Below, one piece after another: positions 10,914-21,184 of a stretch of DNA of 64,000 bases; the first letter of the stretch is position 1, and every line of letters begins with the position of its first letter. A program made the position numbers and the translations under genes. This DNA is from Pyrenula massariospora (lineage: Eukaryota; Ascomycota; Eurotiomycetes; Pyrenulales; Pyrenulaceae): assembly GCA_021030905.1 (NCBI GenBank), contig JAGFMI010000002.1, positions 1,054,001-1,118,000 of the forward strand, read 5' to 3'. The notes under the pieces are model-generated. The model worked only from the letters and a program-made list of their open reading frames with translations. It did no database searches and was not told the origin of the DNA.

Positions 10914-12950
10914 ATGTCCTCTTTCAAAGATATGGGAAATGCGAAGGAAGATGTTTCGGTATTGATTTCACCCTTTTCGACACCAACCTCTGTCCGAAGT
11001 CCATCCAGGACGTCTTCCGAAGGACAAGAAGGGTATGAGTACCTTGCACAAGAAGCAACAAGACGTGAACATGACCTAACATTTCTGCGGGCTGTAAAAC
11101 TCTACCCGAAAGCAGTCGGCTGGTCTCTGCTGCTCTCAACAGCTATTGTTATGGAGGGTTTTCAGCTCATCTTGATGGAGCAATTTCTGGCATACCCAGC
11201 TTTCCAAGAAAAATTCGGCTCCGAGCAACCCAACGGGACGTACCAATTATCTGCCTCCTGGCAAGCTGTTCTTTTAAATGGGGCCTCGGTTGGATCCATC
11301 ATCGGTCTTTGGGCAAATGGATGGCTAGCAGAGCGGTACGGGTATAAGAAAACAATGCTTGGGGCCTTGGCACTCATTACGATGCTCATTTCTCTCCCTT
11401 TTTTCGCGACTGGCCCTGTCATGCTCCTCTTTGGACAAATTTCAATGGGACTTCCATGGGGAATCTTTCAAACACTCACCGTCTCCTACGCCGCCGAAGT
11501 CAGTCCGACCAACCTCCGCGCTTACCTGACAACCTACATTAACATGTGCTGGCTCTTTGGGCAGATCATTGCATCTGGTCTTCTCCAAGGCCTTGTCAAC
11601 CGAGTAGATGGAGAATGGGCATATCGCCTGCCTTTCGCCTTAGAATGGGTCTGGCCCGTTCCGCTGCTCGTCGGAATTGCCTTCGCACCAGAATCACCAT
11701 GGTGGCTCGTCCGTAAGCAGCGCATCCAAGAAGCAAGAAGTGCTGTCCGTCGGTTGGGCAGCTCAAAATTGGGGGCTGACTCACATGTTGACATGACTAT
11801 TGCATTGATGATTGTCACTACGAAAAAAGAAAAAGACAGCGGCACAGGCACACGGTATCGTGATTGTCTCACTGGCGTTTCGCTACGCAGAACGATTATA
11901 TCCTGCGCTATATCTTCCATGCAAACCCTGTCCGGCGCAGGTCTAGGCGCGTACTCAACATACTTCTATGAGCAGGCGGGCTTGTCAACAGATGGTGCTT
12001 TCACAATGACTATTGGACAGTATGGTCTTGGAATTTTAGGAGTTCTCCTCACTTGGTCCCTGTTGAACCGCTTTGGCCGGAGAACAATTTATCTATCCGG
12101 CTTGGCCTTGATGGGAAGCTGTCTCATGATTGTTGGTTTTATGGGAATTCCGCATCAAAAACCATCAATATCCTGGTCTATTGGATCCATTTTCATGGCA
12201 TATCAATTCATTCTGAATACGACTGTAGGATCTGTCTGCTGGTCTTTGGTTTCGGAAATTCCATCCAACCGCCTCCGAAACAAGACTGTCGTTCTGGCTC
12301 GAATGGCATATTACGTGCTTACCATTCTGAGCAACCTAATCACACCTTATATGCTCAACCCCTCAGCCTGGAATTGGGGCGCCAAGGCGGGGTTCTTCTG
12401 GGGAGCTCTCTGCCTTCTCTCCCTTGTGTACTCTTTCTTCTACGTTCCAGAGCCCAAAGGAAGAACTTTCGGCGAGCTTGATATCCTCTTTCAACAAAAG
12501 ATCCCAGCAAGGTTGTTCGCGACGACCGTTGTGCATAATACCACCAAACCCGAAAATGTCTCAAGTTCGTCGTCCAACGAGGGTTGGGTCGATACATTGA
12601 AGCCCGCCCACTCGAGCGATAAGACGGACGTCGATGCCCACAACCCCGAAATTTCGCATATGCAGTACACTAAGGATCCAAAGACTTCTGTGTCATCCGC
12701 TGCAAGACCAAGCGTCGCTCCGCATGCACAGACGAGAATACCGTTGCCCTCCCGTCCTGCATTGGTAGATCAAACAATCCCCGGAGACTTGACCAGAGCA
12801 ACACCTATTCAGGCCCTTAACCCATGTACCGGGTATCAATCATCAATGTTTCACGAGGATCAAGCAGCGAGGAGTGAAATCGATAGAATATACCATGAGC
12901 GATCCAATGACCCCTCAAGCATGGATAATGGTTCTGTTTCTATGGATTAG
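10914..12950 (+). CDS. MFS sugar transporter, alpha-glucoside/hexose permease type
   Basis: One uninterrupted frame of 678 aa; the start chosen is the ATG of MSSFKDMG. About twelve membrane helices can be followed. Family marks are GLWANGWLAERYGYKKT (the loop 2-3 motif), PESPWWLVRKQR after helix 6 (~residue 258), NRFGRRTIYLSG, LVSEIPSNRLRNKTVVLAR and PEPKGRTFGELD after helix 12 (~residue 512). This pattern is closest to fungal maltose/alpha-glucoside:proton symporters (MAL/AGT type) of the plasma membrane. Substrate cannot be told from sequence. An unusual feature is a cytoplasmic tail of about 150 residues, rich in Ser, Thr and Pro, much longer than in most permeases and possibly a target for kinases or ubiquitin adaptors. 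No introns are needed. Confidence 0.85.
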   Translation: MSSFKDMGNAKEDVSVLISPFSTPTSVRSPSRTSSEGQEGYEYLAQEATRREHDLTFLRAVKLYPKAVGWSLLLSTAIVMEGFQLILMEQFLAYPAFQEKFGSEQPNGTYQLSASWQAVLLNGASVGSIIGLWANGWLAERYGYKKTMLGALALITMLISLPFFATGPVMLLFGQISMGLPWGIFQTLTVSYAAEVSPTNLRAYLTTYINMCWLFGQIIASGLLQGLVNRVDGEWAYRLPFALEWVWPVPLLVGIAFAPESPWWLVRKQRIQEARSAVRRLGSSKLGADSHVDMTIALMIVTTKKEKDSGTGTRYRDCLTGVSLRRTIISCAISSMQTLSGAGLGAYSTYFYEQAGLSTDGAFTMTIGQYGLGILGVLLTWSLLNRFGRRTIYLSGLALMGSCLMIVGFMGIPHQKPSISWSIGSIFMAYQFILNTTVGSVCWSLVSEIPSNRLRNKTVVLARMAYYVLTILSNLITPYMLNPSAWNWGAKAGFFWGALCLLSLVYSFFYVPEPKGRTFGELDILFQQKIPARLFATTVVHNTTKPENVSSSSSNEGWVDTLKPAHSSDKTDVDAHNPEISHMQYTKDPKTSVSSAARPSVAPHAQTRIPLPSRPALVDQTIPGDLTRATPIQALNPCTGYQSSMFHEDQAARSEIDRIYHERSNDPSSMDNGSVSMD

Positions 12951-14665
12951 ATCATGTTTTAGAGTCCACCTCTCTTTACCTTATAATATTTTCTCAGACG
13001 CAGCAACCCGCACATGGACCTTCTCACATTCCCCCCTCCCGGATACCCTTGGTTGCTTATTTCGGCTGAGCGTTTCCCGTTATCACCAGTGCTGGCTTTT
13101 TCCCGGCCAAGTTCCCATGCCACAGCCTTTCGTTCATTCGCAAACGTTTGAACTTCAGTGAATCACTTGGCGTCGGTCCAAACTTCATTGGTAGGGATCC
13201 TGCTGTATTTACCATGCGCGCATCCGGATACGCATCTTTGTGGCCAGTGCCTTTGGATGCGTTGTTTTTGGTCGGGAGGGGGGTTAGGAAGAGCGCTTGA
13301 GTAGCAAATGAGTCACTGAATAGGGACGGAATTGTCTTGGAGCGGCTGGTCTTGATGCGGCCGTCCGGATCATTGAATGGGTCAATTTAGGCAGTAATCG
13401 AATGATTGCCACTGCAGTAACGCGATTCCTTTCGGTCAAGTTCAGCTGCAAGAGTAGAAATTCAATAAAGTACATTTTGCTAAATGGCCTTTCACAACAG
13501 CTTCTAGCATTTCCTTGCAGATCCTGTTATAATTATCGACAAAATTTGGAGCTGGTTCTAGCTTACAAATGAACCGGACGCCTCTACTACAAGTCGAATT
13601 TTCCTATGAAAATGATTCTGATGTGTCGGAGAGTCCGACATAGCCTGTTGGGAACAAGAACCCTTGGTAGAATCGTCTCTCCCCCTGCAATAAGCGAAAT
13701 GCTTCTTCGTCCCAGTGAAAATGGCGCTCGCGTTTCACAACAGCGGGAGCCGCGGAGACCCTCCCGGTTATCGATTCTCCTTGATGGATGTCTGTGTCAC
13801 CTCAAAATTCCTTTTCCCCTCCTACGGCTGAGTACTACTGAGAAGTCAGATGCCGATGAATGCTGTATAGCAGGTCAATACGGCTGTCGATCGAGGAATT
13901 TTCTTGTTTGTTACTCAGGCATGACCCGAGGACTCCGCCAGGACTGGGCTGGAATAAACCCTTCGGATGAACATGTCCACATAGACGGGTATGTGATGTA
14001 GCGGGTCATGGAATTCCAGTCGGGCATACGCCAAATACCGCTAGCTAGCCAGCTTGACATCCCAAAACCAAGACGCTTGGATCGACTTCTGCCTCGGTAT
14101 CCTCCTCATTCTCGAGACTTCGCGTGCTACAGTCACAACATGCAGTGATACGAAAAAGCACGTGAAGCTGCCATGTTTGTGGCCTTACAAGTCGCGACAC
14201 GGTGACTGTTAGTCTGTACCCTCCACGTGTACCTATGATAGAGGTGCCGAGCATGATGCCAGTCCCATTGGGTAGATTGGGGGACGATAGTCGAAGTCAC
14301 CTCCTCGCTTAGTGCTTCGTAGCTTCGAGCTGGGGCGTAATCACGTGATATTTGCAGGGGCTTCTTGGCACTGCCTCGTTTGGTACTAGTCGCTCGAAAG
14401 CTTGGCAGAAGACCACTCGGCGGCTGCGGCTCCGAAGCTTAAGCTGCTCTGGCGAAGAATTTCTGGTGGTACGAACCCGACAAGCAACCACTATCATTCC
14501 ACTCCTTTAAGTGCTTTCTGTTTATTCTCACGCTCCTTTAGCTACCTTAGTGCTCATCCCACAGACCCTTTCATTTTCAAATCCATAGGTGCCTGCTTGA
14601 CCGCCCTAAATATTCCAAACTCAATTAGCTGCGTCTACCGCTTGTAGGGGAAAATATCACACATC
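12951..14665. other. Intergenic, 1.7 kb, ERG6 promoter at its right
   Basis: No gene is supported. A 131-codon plus-strand frame (13606-14001) has no family likeness and no codon pattern like its neighbours. The right end carries the ERG6 promoter with a palindromic E-box, listed separately. Confidence 0.4.
14340..14349. promoter_or_regulatory. Palindromic E-box ATCACGTGAT upstream of ERG6
   Basis: A perfect 10-bp palindrome centred on CACGTG, about 317 bp before the ERG6 start codon. bHLH factors, including fungal SREBP homologues that control sterol genes, bind CACGTG-type or related SRE sites. The assignment to SREBP is inference. Confidence 0.4.
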
Positions 14666-15871
14666 ATGGTCTCCAATACCGCAACGCTCGAAAAGGAGGA
14701 CCATTCCCGCGATGCTGCCTTCAACAAAATACTTCATGGGGACTCTGCAAGCCAAAGAGGAGGTCTAATGTCAATGTTCAATAAGGATACCATATCACAA
14801 AAAGCCGCTGTCGACGAGTATTTCAAGCATTGGGACAACAAATCCGCCGTCGACGAGACTGACGACACCCGCAAAGCACGAAGAGATGAATACGCTACTT
14901 TGACGAGACAGTACGTCCTGAACTCCAACAAATCACTTCCTCTAATCCTGAACTGACGTTTGTTCCTGCATAGCTACTACAATCTCGCCACCGATCTCTA
15001 CGAAAACGGCTGGGCTCAGTCCTTTCATTTCTGTCGGTTCGCCTATGGCGAATCCTTCCACCGCGCCATAGCCCGCCATGAACACTATCTCGCCTACAAA
15101 ATGCAACTTTCAGAGAATATGCGTGTTCTCGACGTCGGCTGCGGCGTTGGCGGGCCTGCACGAGAAATCGTCAAATTTGCCGGCGTCAACGTTGTCGGCC
15201 TGAACAATAATGACTACCAAATCGAGCGGGCCACCCGATATGCCGCAAACGAAGGTCTCAGCGACAAGCTCTCCTTCACAAAAGGCGATTTCATGCAAAT
15301 GTCCTTCCCTCAAAACTCTTTCGACGCCGTTTACGCCATCGAAGCCACCGTCCACGCGCCCTCCTTACAAGGCGTCTACGAGCAAATATACCGCGTCTTG
15401 AAGCCTGGAGGCGTCTTCGGCGTGTACGAATGGCTCATGACAGACCGCTATGACAACTCGAACCCGCACCAACGATCAGTCCGCTTGGGCATCGAGCAAG
15501 GCAACGGAATAAGCAACATGGTCCGCATCTCCGAAGGCATCGCCGCCATCAAAGCCGCAGGTTTCGACCTGGAGATGCACGAGGACCTCGCCGACCGCCT
15601 CGACGACCGCCCGTGGTACTACCCGCTCGATGGCGACTTCAGGTACTGCAGCGGGCTCGGCGACCTCCTCACCATCGCGCGCATGACGTGGTGGGGCCGC
15701 GGCGCGATCCACAAGCTCCTCGGGGCGGCGGAGACGATCGGGGTAATCCCGAGGGGCACGCAGAAGACAGCGGATTCATTGGCCAAGGCATCGGATAACC
15801 TGGTCATGGGTGGGAAGGAGAAGCTGTTCACGCCGATGTACTTGATGGTTGCGAGGAAGCCGGCGGCGTGA
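14666..15871 (+). CDS. erg6: Sterol 24-C-methyltransferase
   Basis: Two exons, 14666-14910 and 14974-15871, split by a 63-nt intron (GTACGT...TAG), give 380 aa, the usual Erg6 length. The enzyme moves a methyl group from S-adenosylmethionine to C-24 of zymosterol or lanosterol in ergosterol synthesis, at the ER or lipid droplets. Family marks are the sterol-binding region YENGWAQSFHFCRF (residues 91-104), the SAM motif VLDVGCGVGGPARE (133-146), the acidic motif GLNNNDYQIERA, then FDAVYAIEATVHAP and RVLKPGGVFGVYEW. The C-terminal Sterol_MT domain follows. The sterol-binding motif has Asn where yeast has an aromatic residue (YEYG/YEWG type). The gene converges with NCA2. Catalytic motifs look intact, so this is probably the functional copy. 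Confidence 0.95.
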
Positions 15872-16297
15872 AAATGGGTATAGAAAGTGGTCGTTCGACC
15901 GCCTTGGCGTTAATGAGTACGGGTTGCTGAACGTAAGATTAATCGTCGCCTTCCCTGTCAGGGTCAGGCATTTCTCTGTACATAGCGTGCTGGGTATATA
16001 AAAAAGGACGTCAAGGGGACGCGGATAATGATCTTCCAATAGTCTTTTTCTGAAAAGATTTTGACTGAACTTTTGTTCTCTCCGTAACGCTTCGCTAAAT
16101 GCATAGCACAACCATCACGGCCGTGTGAATCTTCGTGCCTACCCAATCCACTCGTTTTCTCCGTTTTAGATGGCTAAGTTACTTATCCATAACCAGATCC
16201 CCCCCCTTGCTCTATATACAATCATCCCCCTCCAGCTAATACCCCTTTTCCCAGCTCCAACATATCTTCCCGATCTCGCCACCCTCCCAACTCCCCC
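15872..16297. other. Convergent 3' region of ERG6 and NCA2
   Basis: A 426-bp spacer between two convergent genes. It is pyrimidine-rich towards NCA2, with a run of C at about 16200-16207. No gene is seen. Confidence 0.45.
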
Positions 16298-18345
16298 TCA
16301 CTTTAACCACCTCCCATACGCCCACCTCATCCTCTCCACCGCGCCCCTCTGCCTCTCCACACCCCCCCTCACCTCCACCAGATCCCGCACATCCTCCCGA
16401 AAATCCCGCATCACATTCCCGGGGACCACCCTCTCCGCCCTTCCCATCAGCACGTGCACCTCGAGCAGCAGCAGCCCGTGGTCCTTGTAGCTCAGCAGCC
16501 CCGTCGGCGTCGGCACCGCCGCGCTCAGGATGCGCGCGATGTTGCGCAGGATGCGCAGCGTGCGGCCGCGGTCGCGCTGGCTCGCGGCGCCGGAGCGGCG
16601 GGAGAAAACGCTACCAAGCCAGCGGAGGAGGGCGAAGGAGACGAGGATGCCGGGGGTGAGGGAGAGGAAGCCGAAGACGAGCTGCTGGCTCTTGAGGAGG
16701 GAGTCGATGCCGGCGGTGGCGAGCTCGACGTCGACCTTGGTCTTTTGGATCTGGATGAGGAGGGCGCGGACGAGGTCGCCGCGGAGGGTGCCGAGGAAGG
16801 GGCGGCGGAGGTCGCGTTCGTAGGCTTTGAGGATGGGGGTGAGGTCGCCTTCGCGGACCTTGGCGCGGAGGGAGGCGAGGTCTGAGGAGGGGTCGGAGGA
16901 AGGGGGAGGGTGGTCGACGACAAAGTCTACGACCATGCGCTCGAGGCTGTCGCGGTCGGCGCCGAGGCTGTCGCGGCTCATGATGGCGACTTCGGAGGCG
17001 GAGTCGTGGCGGATGGTGCCGATGAGCTTTTTGACGGGGGTGACGACCCAGTTGAACCAGAAGTCGACGCATGTACTTCCGAACTCGCGGATCCAGGTGG
17101 CGATCTGAGCGCGCCGGGAGGTAAGGATGCGGAGGAGGGTGCTGCCGGAGAGGAGGCTGATTAGACAAGGGAGCCAGTAACGGGCGAGTCGAGATGGGCG
17201 GCCGTGGGTTTGGAAGAATTTAGTTGATGCGGTGGTCTCGGACGGGAGGTGATCATTGAGGACCGAGAGAATGCGCTTCATCAAGGTGGTTGGGTCGGCA
17301 GTAACTAAGCTGCCCTCCTCGGAGGTGCCGACAACAGGATCGTCTTCGACAGCAGTGAAAACATTATCTTCGAAATCATTGATCGAGTTTTCTAGAGAGG
17401 TCACATTGCGGAGAATGCTTTCCATCAAGACAATGCTCTTAGCGACAGTACTTCGCCATTCGTAGGCGTTAGGGGATGGGCTTTCAGCGTCCTTCGAAGA
17501 AAGTGGTTCCACATCCGAGGGACCAAATGAAAGACCCTCGTCGACAAGTAAGCCAATACCAGAGGAGTTCATCTCGCGCAGCTTCTTCAAGCCAGCTTGC
17601 TTCCTCCGAGCCTCAGTTCTGCAGAGAGCGAAGGGAGAAAGAACCCTTGTGCCGGCTTGTGTCAGAGATCTTTCGCGAACGCTTTCTTGGACTAGAGCGT
17701 AGAAGCGGCGCCACCGTTCTGACATTGACTGAGTTGCCCTTTCTATCTCTGCTCTAGCATTCATTCTCGAAGAGTACCTTTCTTTCGCTTCATTGTAGAC
17801 ATCCTGAGCGTAGGCCCATAACCGAGCAGGCGACGTTTGGAATGTGTACAGCCCAGTCTGAGCATAAGATCCTAGTATGTCATCCCAATACCAGATCTCA
17901 TCTGTAATTGGTATTGTCTGGTCAAACAATGCAGATAGGATTAGACCGTAGGACTGCACGGTAGCTTTGCCAACGATCATCCACCGCAAATCTTCTTCCT
18001 CCCGAGACTGGGAGTGTGCTTCTGCCTCATCATTGGCTGCATGAACGGCAACAGCCTTGGAGAGGAGATCGCATAGCTTCCTCTTCCGCAAGAGAGGTCG
18101 AGACGCCGAGGTAGTAGAAAGAGACCTTGCTATTGTTTTCAGTTTCGCTTCCTGGGTTGAAAGTGTGGCATTCTGGCGGGCGCCGAGGGCTCCTAATTCA
18201 GCAGCAGATGGTGGTCTCGATCTGTTTGATGCGAGCTGGAATTTATCGAGCTGCAGATCAAGACGTCGTATCCGGCTGCAGGGACAGATCAGTTCAGCCT
18301 CGGAACCCTGTTGAAAGGAAGCACTTACTCCTCGACAATTGACAT
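16298..18345 (-). CDS. nca2: NCA2, mitochondrial ATP synthase regulation protein
   Basis: The real start is a 17-nt first exon (18345-18329, MSIVE), spliced over a 53-nt intron (GTAAGT...CTGCAG) to the main exon 18275-16298. The product is 664 aa. The join reads MSIVEDRIRRLDLQLDKFQL, which fits the family; reading straight through would add a false N-terminus. In yeast Nca2 is a mitochondrial membrane protein needed for proper expression of the mitochondrial ATP6/ATP8 transcripts. Visible features are the conserved WYWDDILGSYAQTGLYTFQTSP block, a hydrophobic segment YWLPCLISLLSGSTLLRIL (~residues 370-390), VDFWFNWVVTPVKKLIGTIR and a second membrane segment FLSLTPGILVSFALLRWL (~535-555). The 3' half is very GC-rich. 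It shares a 252-bp promoter region with the divergent phosphoesterase gene. Confidence 0.92.
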
Positions 18346-18597
18346 AGTGCTCGACTGCCCTCGCCGTCACCGGCTCATCAAACCTCAAAGCAGAGAGCTT
18401 AAAATAATTGAAGCTTAGCCTCGTGCTGTGAGGTCATTGCCCAGGACTTGGACAAGGGGAGCTCCGATCACACCGCTTAGACGCAGACGATTCCCATCAT
18501 TTGGAGCTTTGTAGCTTTCACCAAGAATACGGCCATCGCTCGTTACTTTTAATGTCGCAAGAAGCTGCATTTCTTTTCAAATCCTATGTAACTGGCA
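18346..18597. promoter_or_regulatory. Divergent promoter between NCA2 and the phosphoesterase
   Basis: Only 252 bp separate the two start codons, so the two genes must share or abut promoters. No specific site is assigned. Confidence 0.5.
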
Positions 18598-20868
18598 ATG
18601 CCATCCGATACTTGTCCGCCCACTGAAAGCACCATCTACTCATGCGGGCGACGAGGAAACCCTGACTTACGGATCGTTCACTACAACGATGTGTACCATA
18701 TTGAGTGAGTTACTCGCTAACAACTAGCTTGGAAGTTAAATTGTTACAATGCTCACACTTCCCCTAGAGCTGGCTCAGCGGAGCCCATTGGAGGTATCGC
18801 GAGATTCCAGACCGTCGTTGACTCCTATCGAACCGATCCAAAGTACACTGGACAACCTGCCTTAATTACCTTTTTCTCTGGCGATGCCTATAATCCTAGC
18901 TTGGAAAGCTCAGTGACGAAGGGAAGGCATATGGTCCCTTTCCTGAACAGCATTGGCACAGATGCAGCTTGCGTGGGTGTGAGTAAGGGTGCCCTCTACC
19001 AATACAAGAGGAACAGAAGCTCATTGAAAATACAGAATCATGACCTTGATTTTGGAATCGCTCAATTTCGACACCTGCGGAAACAGTGTCATTTCCCGTG
19101 GTTACTTGCCAACGTGTTAGACCCAGCTCTGGGCGAAAACGTCGCCTTAGCAAATTGCGAGAAGACCCATATCCTGACATCGCCAAATGGCATCAAGATT
19201 GGGCTCATTGGCTTGGCGGAAAGAGAATGGTGAGATGCCAAGTACAATTAATTAGCAGACATTCGTTGACAAGTCGATAGGCTGGACACAGTTAATTCAC
19301 TTCCTCCTGACCTTATCTATAAATCTGCTTCGGAGACTGCAAAAGAGCTTGTGCCTCCTCTTCGAGAACAAGGATGTCAGCTAGTAGTGGCCATCACACA
19401 CATGCGAGAGCCGAATGACAACAAATTGGCTGAGAAGACTCCACCCGGTTTGATTGACCTAGTATTAGGCGGGCACGATCATTTTTACAACCATTCTCTC
19501 ATCAATGGAACACACGTTCTACGGTCCGGCACCGACTTCAAACAATTAAGTTACATTGAGGCGTGGACAAAAGAGGGTGGCGGATGGGACTTCAATATCA
19601 CACGAAGAGACATCGTGCGCTCCATTCCCGAAAGTGTTTCCACACTAAAACTTGTCGACCAGCTTACGTCTTCTCTAAAAGCAAAGCTGGAGAAGCCGAT
19701 AGGATATACTGCAGCCCCCTTAGATGGTAGATTTACGACTGTTCGAACTCGGGAGTCAAATCTTGGAAATTTTGTTTGCGACCTGATGAGGTTCTTCTAC
19801 GGCACTGATGCTGCTATCATGGCTGCAGGTACCATACGTGGAGATCAGATCTACCCACCAGGTACGCTCAGACTCAAAGACATTATGAATTGCTTTCCTT
19901 TCGAGGACCCCGTGGTTGTTCTCAAGGTCCCGGGACAAGCACTTCACGAAGCTCTGGAAAACGCCGTGAGCCAAGTGCCGGCGCTTGAAGGCAGATATCC
20001 TCAGGTTTCCAATATCACCTTCGAGTACCATCCTGAGGCTCCATCAGGTTCGCGTATACAGTGGGTTGAAGTTGACGATCAACCACTTGACCTCTCCAAA
20101 ACATACACTCTTGCCACCAGAGGTTACATGGCCCGTGGAAAGGACGGATTCGACTCTCTGCTTGTCAAATCAGAAGGCGGTGAGATCGAGGAAATCGTAT
20201 CGGAGGAGAACGGAGTCTTGATTTCCACGATATTGCGCCAGTATTTCTTGAGCTTGAAAGTCTTTGGCAAGTGGAGAAGATGGAGCTCAAGCTTGCATAG
20301 ACATTGGGGGCGGGTACATGAGAGACTTCACGTCAATGGCAGAATCAAGGAAGCTAAGCCGTCCGCTCCTACAACGCCCAAGATGGAGAAGAAGCCGGCG
20401 GTGGTCGCTATGAACGGTGAATCCTCAACAAGACCACCAAAGCACGGTCGCAACGGGAGTATCAAACATCAGGAATCCTCATCTTCAATCCCTATACGTC
20501 ATCCTAAACCGCAGCAACTCGATGGTCTAGACGAAGACGCCATAGGCATCCAACATCGCGATTCGGAATTAGTTGATTCGGACTCTGACAACGACGAAGT
20601 CGAGCACTCGACGCCAATGAACCCTTTTCTCGGAAAGCGTGCACAAGAAGAGTATAATCAAGATCCATCCCGTCCTCACCCGTTGCTGGATAATGGCGAT
20701 CGATCCTATCATCTGGCGCGCTCGGTGGCGAAGAAGTGGATGAGATTGGCGGGGGTGAAGCGGGAGGGGGTCGGGCTGGTGGACGAGGCTGAAGATGAGT
20801 TTATGCCGGAGTGGACCAAGGGGATTGCGCCGAGGGTGGAGGGGAGGATTAGGATTAAGAAGGGATAG
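18598..20868 (+). CDS. 5'-nucleotidase / UshA-like metallophosphoesterase
   Basis: Four exons, 18598-18704, 18768-18978, 19036-19229 and 19281-20868, join in phase to give 699 aa. The enzyme family hydrolyses nucleotides and related phosphate esters with two metal ions. Metal-site motifs are in order: RIVHYNDVYHIE near residue 30, SGDAYNPS, GNHDLDFG (joined across intron 2), LVVAITHMRE and LVLGGHDHFY. The C-terminal nucleotide-binding domain follows (RESNLGNFVCDLMRF, IMAAGTIRGDQIYPPG, YTLATRGYMARGKDGFDS). After ~residue 525 there is a Ser/Lys/Asp-rich tail of about 170 residues that is probably disordered. No signal peptide is visible, so the enzyme may be cytosolic, unlike bacterial UshA. 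The exact substrate is unknown. Confidence 0.88.
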
Positions 20869-21184
20869 GTCTTGGGAATTGGTTGGGGTTGATGGTTGGT
20901 GTAAAGGTCTTTTGCATCCGGGTATACCGGTGAAACGCAGAGTTTGGGGATACCCAGTGTACTGTGTTGTCCCGGGGTAGCCGAAGGAGGTATTTTGAAT
21001 AGTACAAGCCTTCTATAGGCGCGCAACACATTATAAAGTCTTATATATCACAATCGCAAAGGCCCAGGAACTTTCCGAAGATACGGCTGTGTACAGTGGC
21101 GATAGTCAACGAAGCTAAGTTTTCTCTAATCAATGGCTTCACACGCACGAACTAAATGCAGCAACTCCACCATATCCGTCTCGC
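20869..21184. other. Convergent 3' spacer
   Basis: A 316-bp spacer between the convergent phosphoesterase and DUF3431 genes. No gene or repeat is seen. Confidence 0.45.

Noticed and set aside
13606-14001. 131-codon frame upstream of ERG6
   Set aside because: No similarity to known families and no coding signature.
16454-17168. Long frames opposite or overlapping NCA2
   Set aside because: They are shadows caused by the GC-rich codons of NCA2; composition is Arg/Pro/Ala repeats only.
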